Assembly (NCBI GenBank): GCA_031273585.1
Contig: JAISRP010000126.1
Location: forward strand, 1 to 6,335
DNA length: 6,335 nt
Source of the DNA: Synergistaceae bacterium
GTDB lineage: Bacteria > Synergistota > Synergistia > Synergistales > Synergistaceae
Reading direction: 5' to 3'
Shown: piece after piece, positions 5,810 through 6,335 of the stretch
Position numbering within the stretch: the first letter of the stretch is position 1
Layout: each line of letters begins with the position of its first letter
Notes under the pieces: model-generated
Told to the model about the DNA's origin: nothing
Databases searched by the model: none
Seen by the model: only the letters and a program-made list of their open reading frames with translations
Program-made: the position numbers and the translations under genes

Positions 5810-6335
5810 ATGAGAAAGGTAAAGATAGTATGTACGCTTGGGCCCGCCTGCGGAAATATCGATAAGATCAGGGATCTGGTCGGCGCAGGGCTGAACGTGG
5901 CCAGGTTCAACTTCAGCCACGGCGACTACGCCTCGCACGGGCGAATGCTCGAGATGCTGCGGCAGGTCGAGTCGGAGGGCACGATGCCGATAGCGGCGAT
6001 CTTGGACACCAAGGGGCCCGAGATACGAACCGGCGAGCTCGACGGACACCGTCCGGTGCAGTTGAAGGCGGGCGCCGTCTTCACTCTGGTCACGGACGAA
6101 TGCCTTGGCGACGCGGACCACGTGTCGGTGAGCTTCGACCGCCTCGCGGAGGAGATCGCCCCGGGGCAGGATATATTCATAGACGACGGCGCGATTCATC
6201 TCAATGCGGATCGCGTGGAGCCGGGGCGGATAGTCTGCCGCGTCCTGGTCGGAGGCGCGCTCGGCGAGCGCAAGGGCCTCAACATCCCTGGCGCGGACCT
6301 GTCCGTTCCGACGCTGATGGAGAAGGACATCAAGG
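5810..6335 (+). CDS. pyk: Pyruvate kinase (3' partial, first 175 residues)
   Basis: Pyruvate kinase moves the phosphate of phosphoenolpyruvate to ADP, giving pyruvate and ATP in the last step of glycolysis, in the cytoplasm. The visible part runs from ATG 5810 to the window edge. Seen: MRKVKIVCTLGPAC at the N-terminus (the family's K-I-V-x-T-L-G-P start); NVARFNFSHG (29-38) with Arg32, and Asn34 and Ser36 that help bind potassium; DTKGPEIRTG (66-75) with Asp66 and Thr67 as further potassium ligands; then the B domain (about 76-165) with FIDDG; and GERKGLNIPGA, the return into the A domain. The A-domain remainder with the PEP-binding lysine and the C-terminal allosteric domain lie outside the window. 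It sits 36 bp after dnaE in the same direction, probably co-transcribed. Confidence 0.95.
   Translation, partial: MRKVKIVCTLGPACGNIDKIRDLVGAGLNVARFNFSHGDYASHGRMLEMLRQVESEGTMPIAAILDTKGPEIRTGELDGHRPVQLKAGAVFTLVTDECLGDADHVSVSFDRLAEEIAPGQDIFIDDGAIHLNADRVEPGRIVCRVLVGGALGERKGLNIPGADLSVPTLMEKDIK

Noticed and set aside
5312..6199. Long minus-strand open frame (295 codons) across the end of dnaE and the start of pyk
   Set aside because: It is antisense to two well-supported genes, has an Arg/His/Pro-rich shadow composition and no recognisable domain.
1..6335. CRISPR array, tRNA, rRNA, insertion sequence or defence system
   Set aside because: No regularly spaced repeats, cloverleaf with a T-loop motif, transposase-like protein or terminal repeats of an insertion element are visible.

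Overview
The window is a GC-rich stretch, coding almost entirely on the + strand, and very probably comes from a Synergistota (Synergistetes) chromosome. The strongest taxonomic clue is the partial gene at the left edge. It ends in Gly-Gly-Cys-Ser, a hydrophobic helix and Arg-Lys-Arg-Arg, which is the layout of the Synerg-CTERM protein-sorting tail. The genes are GC-rich but often use ATA for isoleucine and AGG for arginine, which gives a recognisable codon style; I use this only as a supporting hint.

Layout: (1) 2-190, C-terminal end of a surface or secreted protein. (2) 191-558, a 368-base intergenic region with a perfect 12-bp hairpin, a small imperfect hairpin, a strong intrinsic terminator, an unexplained structured stretch (about 335-505: two overlapping inverted repeats, a C6/G6 hairpin and a long-range inverted repeat ending in T8), an extended -10 promoter candidate and a strong Shine-Dalgarno. 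(3) 559-2286, dnaX, the clamp-loader tau/gamma subunit, best started at a TTG. (4) 2342-5771/5773, dnaE, the replicative polymerase alpha subunit, with an intact PHP metal site. (5) 5810 to the right edge, the first 175 codons of pyk, pyruvate kinase.

How the genes work together: DnaX builds the clamp loader and, as tau, contacts the alpha polymerase, so dnaX followed 55 bp later by dnaE puts two direct partners of the polymerase III holoenzyme side by side. dnaE is followed 36 bp later by pyk, with no U-tract terminator between them, so the three genes could be one transcription unit joining replication to the last step of glycolysis. A dnaE/pyk neighbourhood is also known in Firmicutes.

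The coding genes are ordinary housekeeping genes. I see no CRISPR array, insertion sequence, prophage, toxin-antitoxin or defence gene. The only part with real scope for something undescribed is the structured non-coding stretch between the terminator and dnaX.
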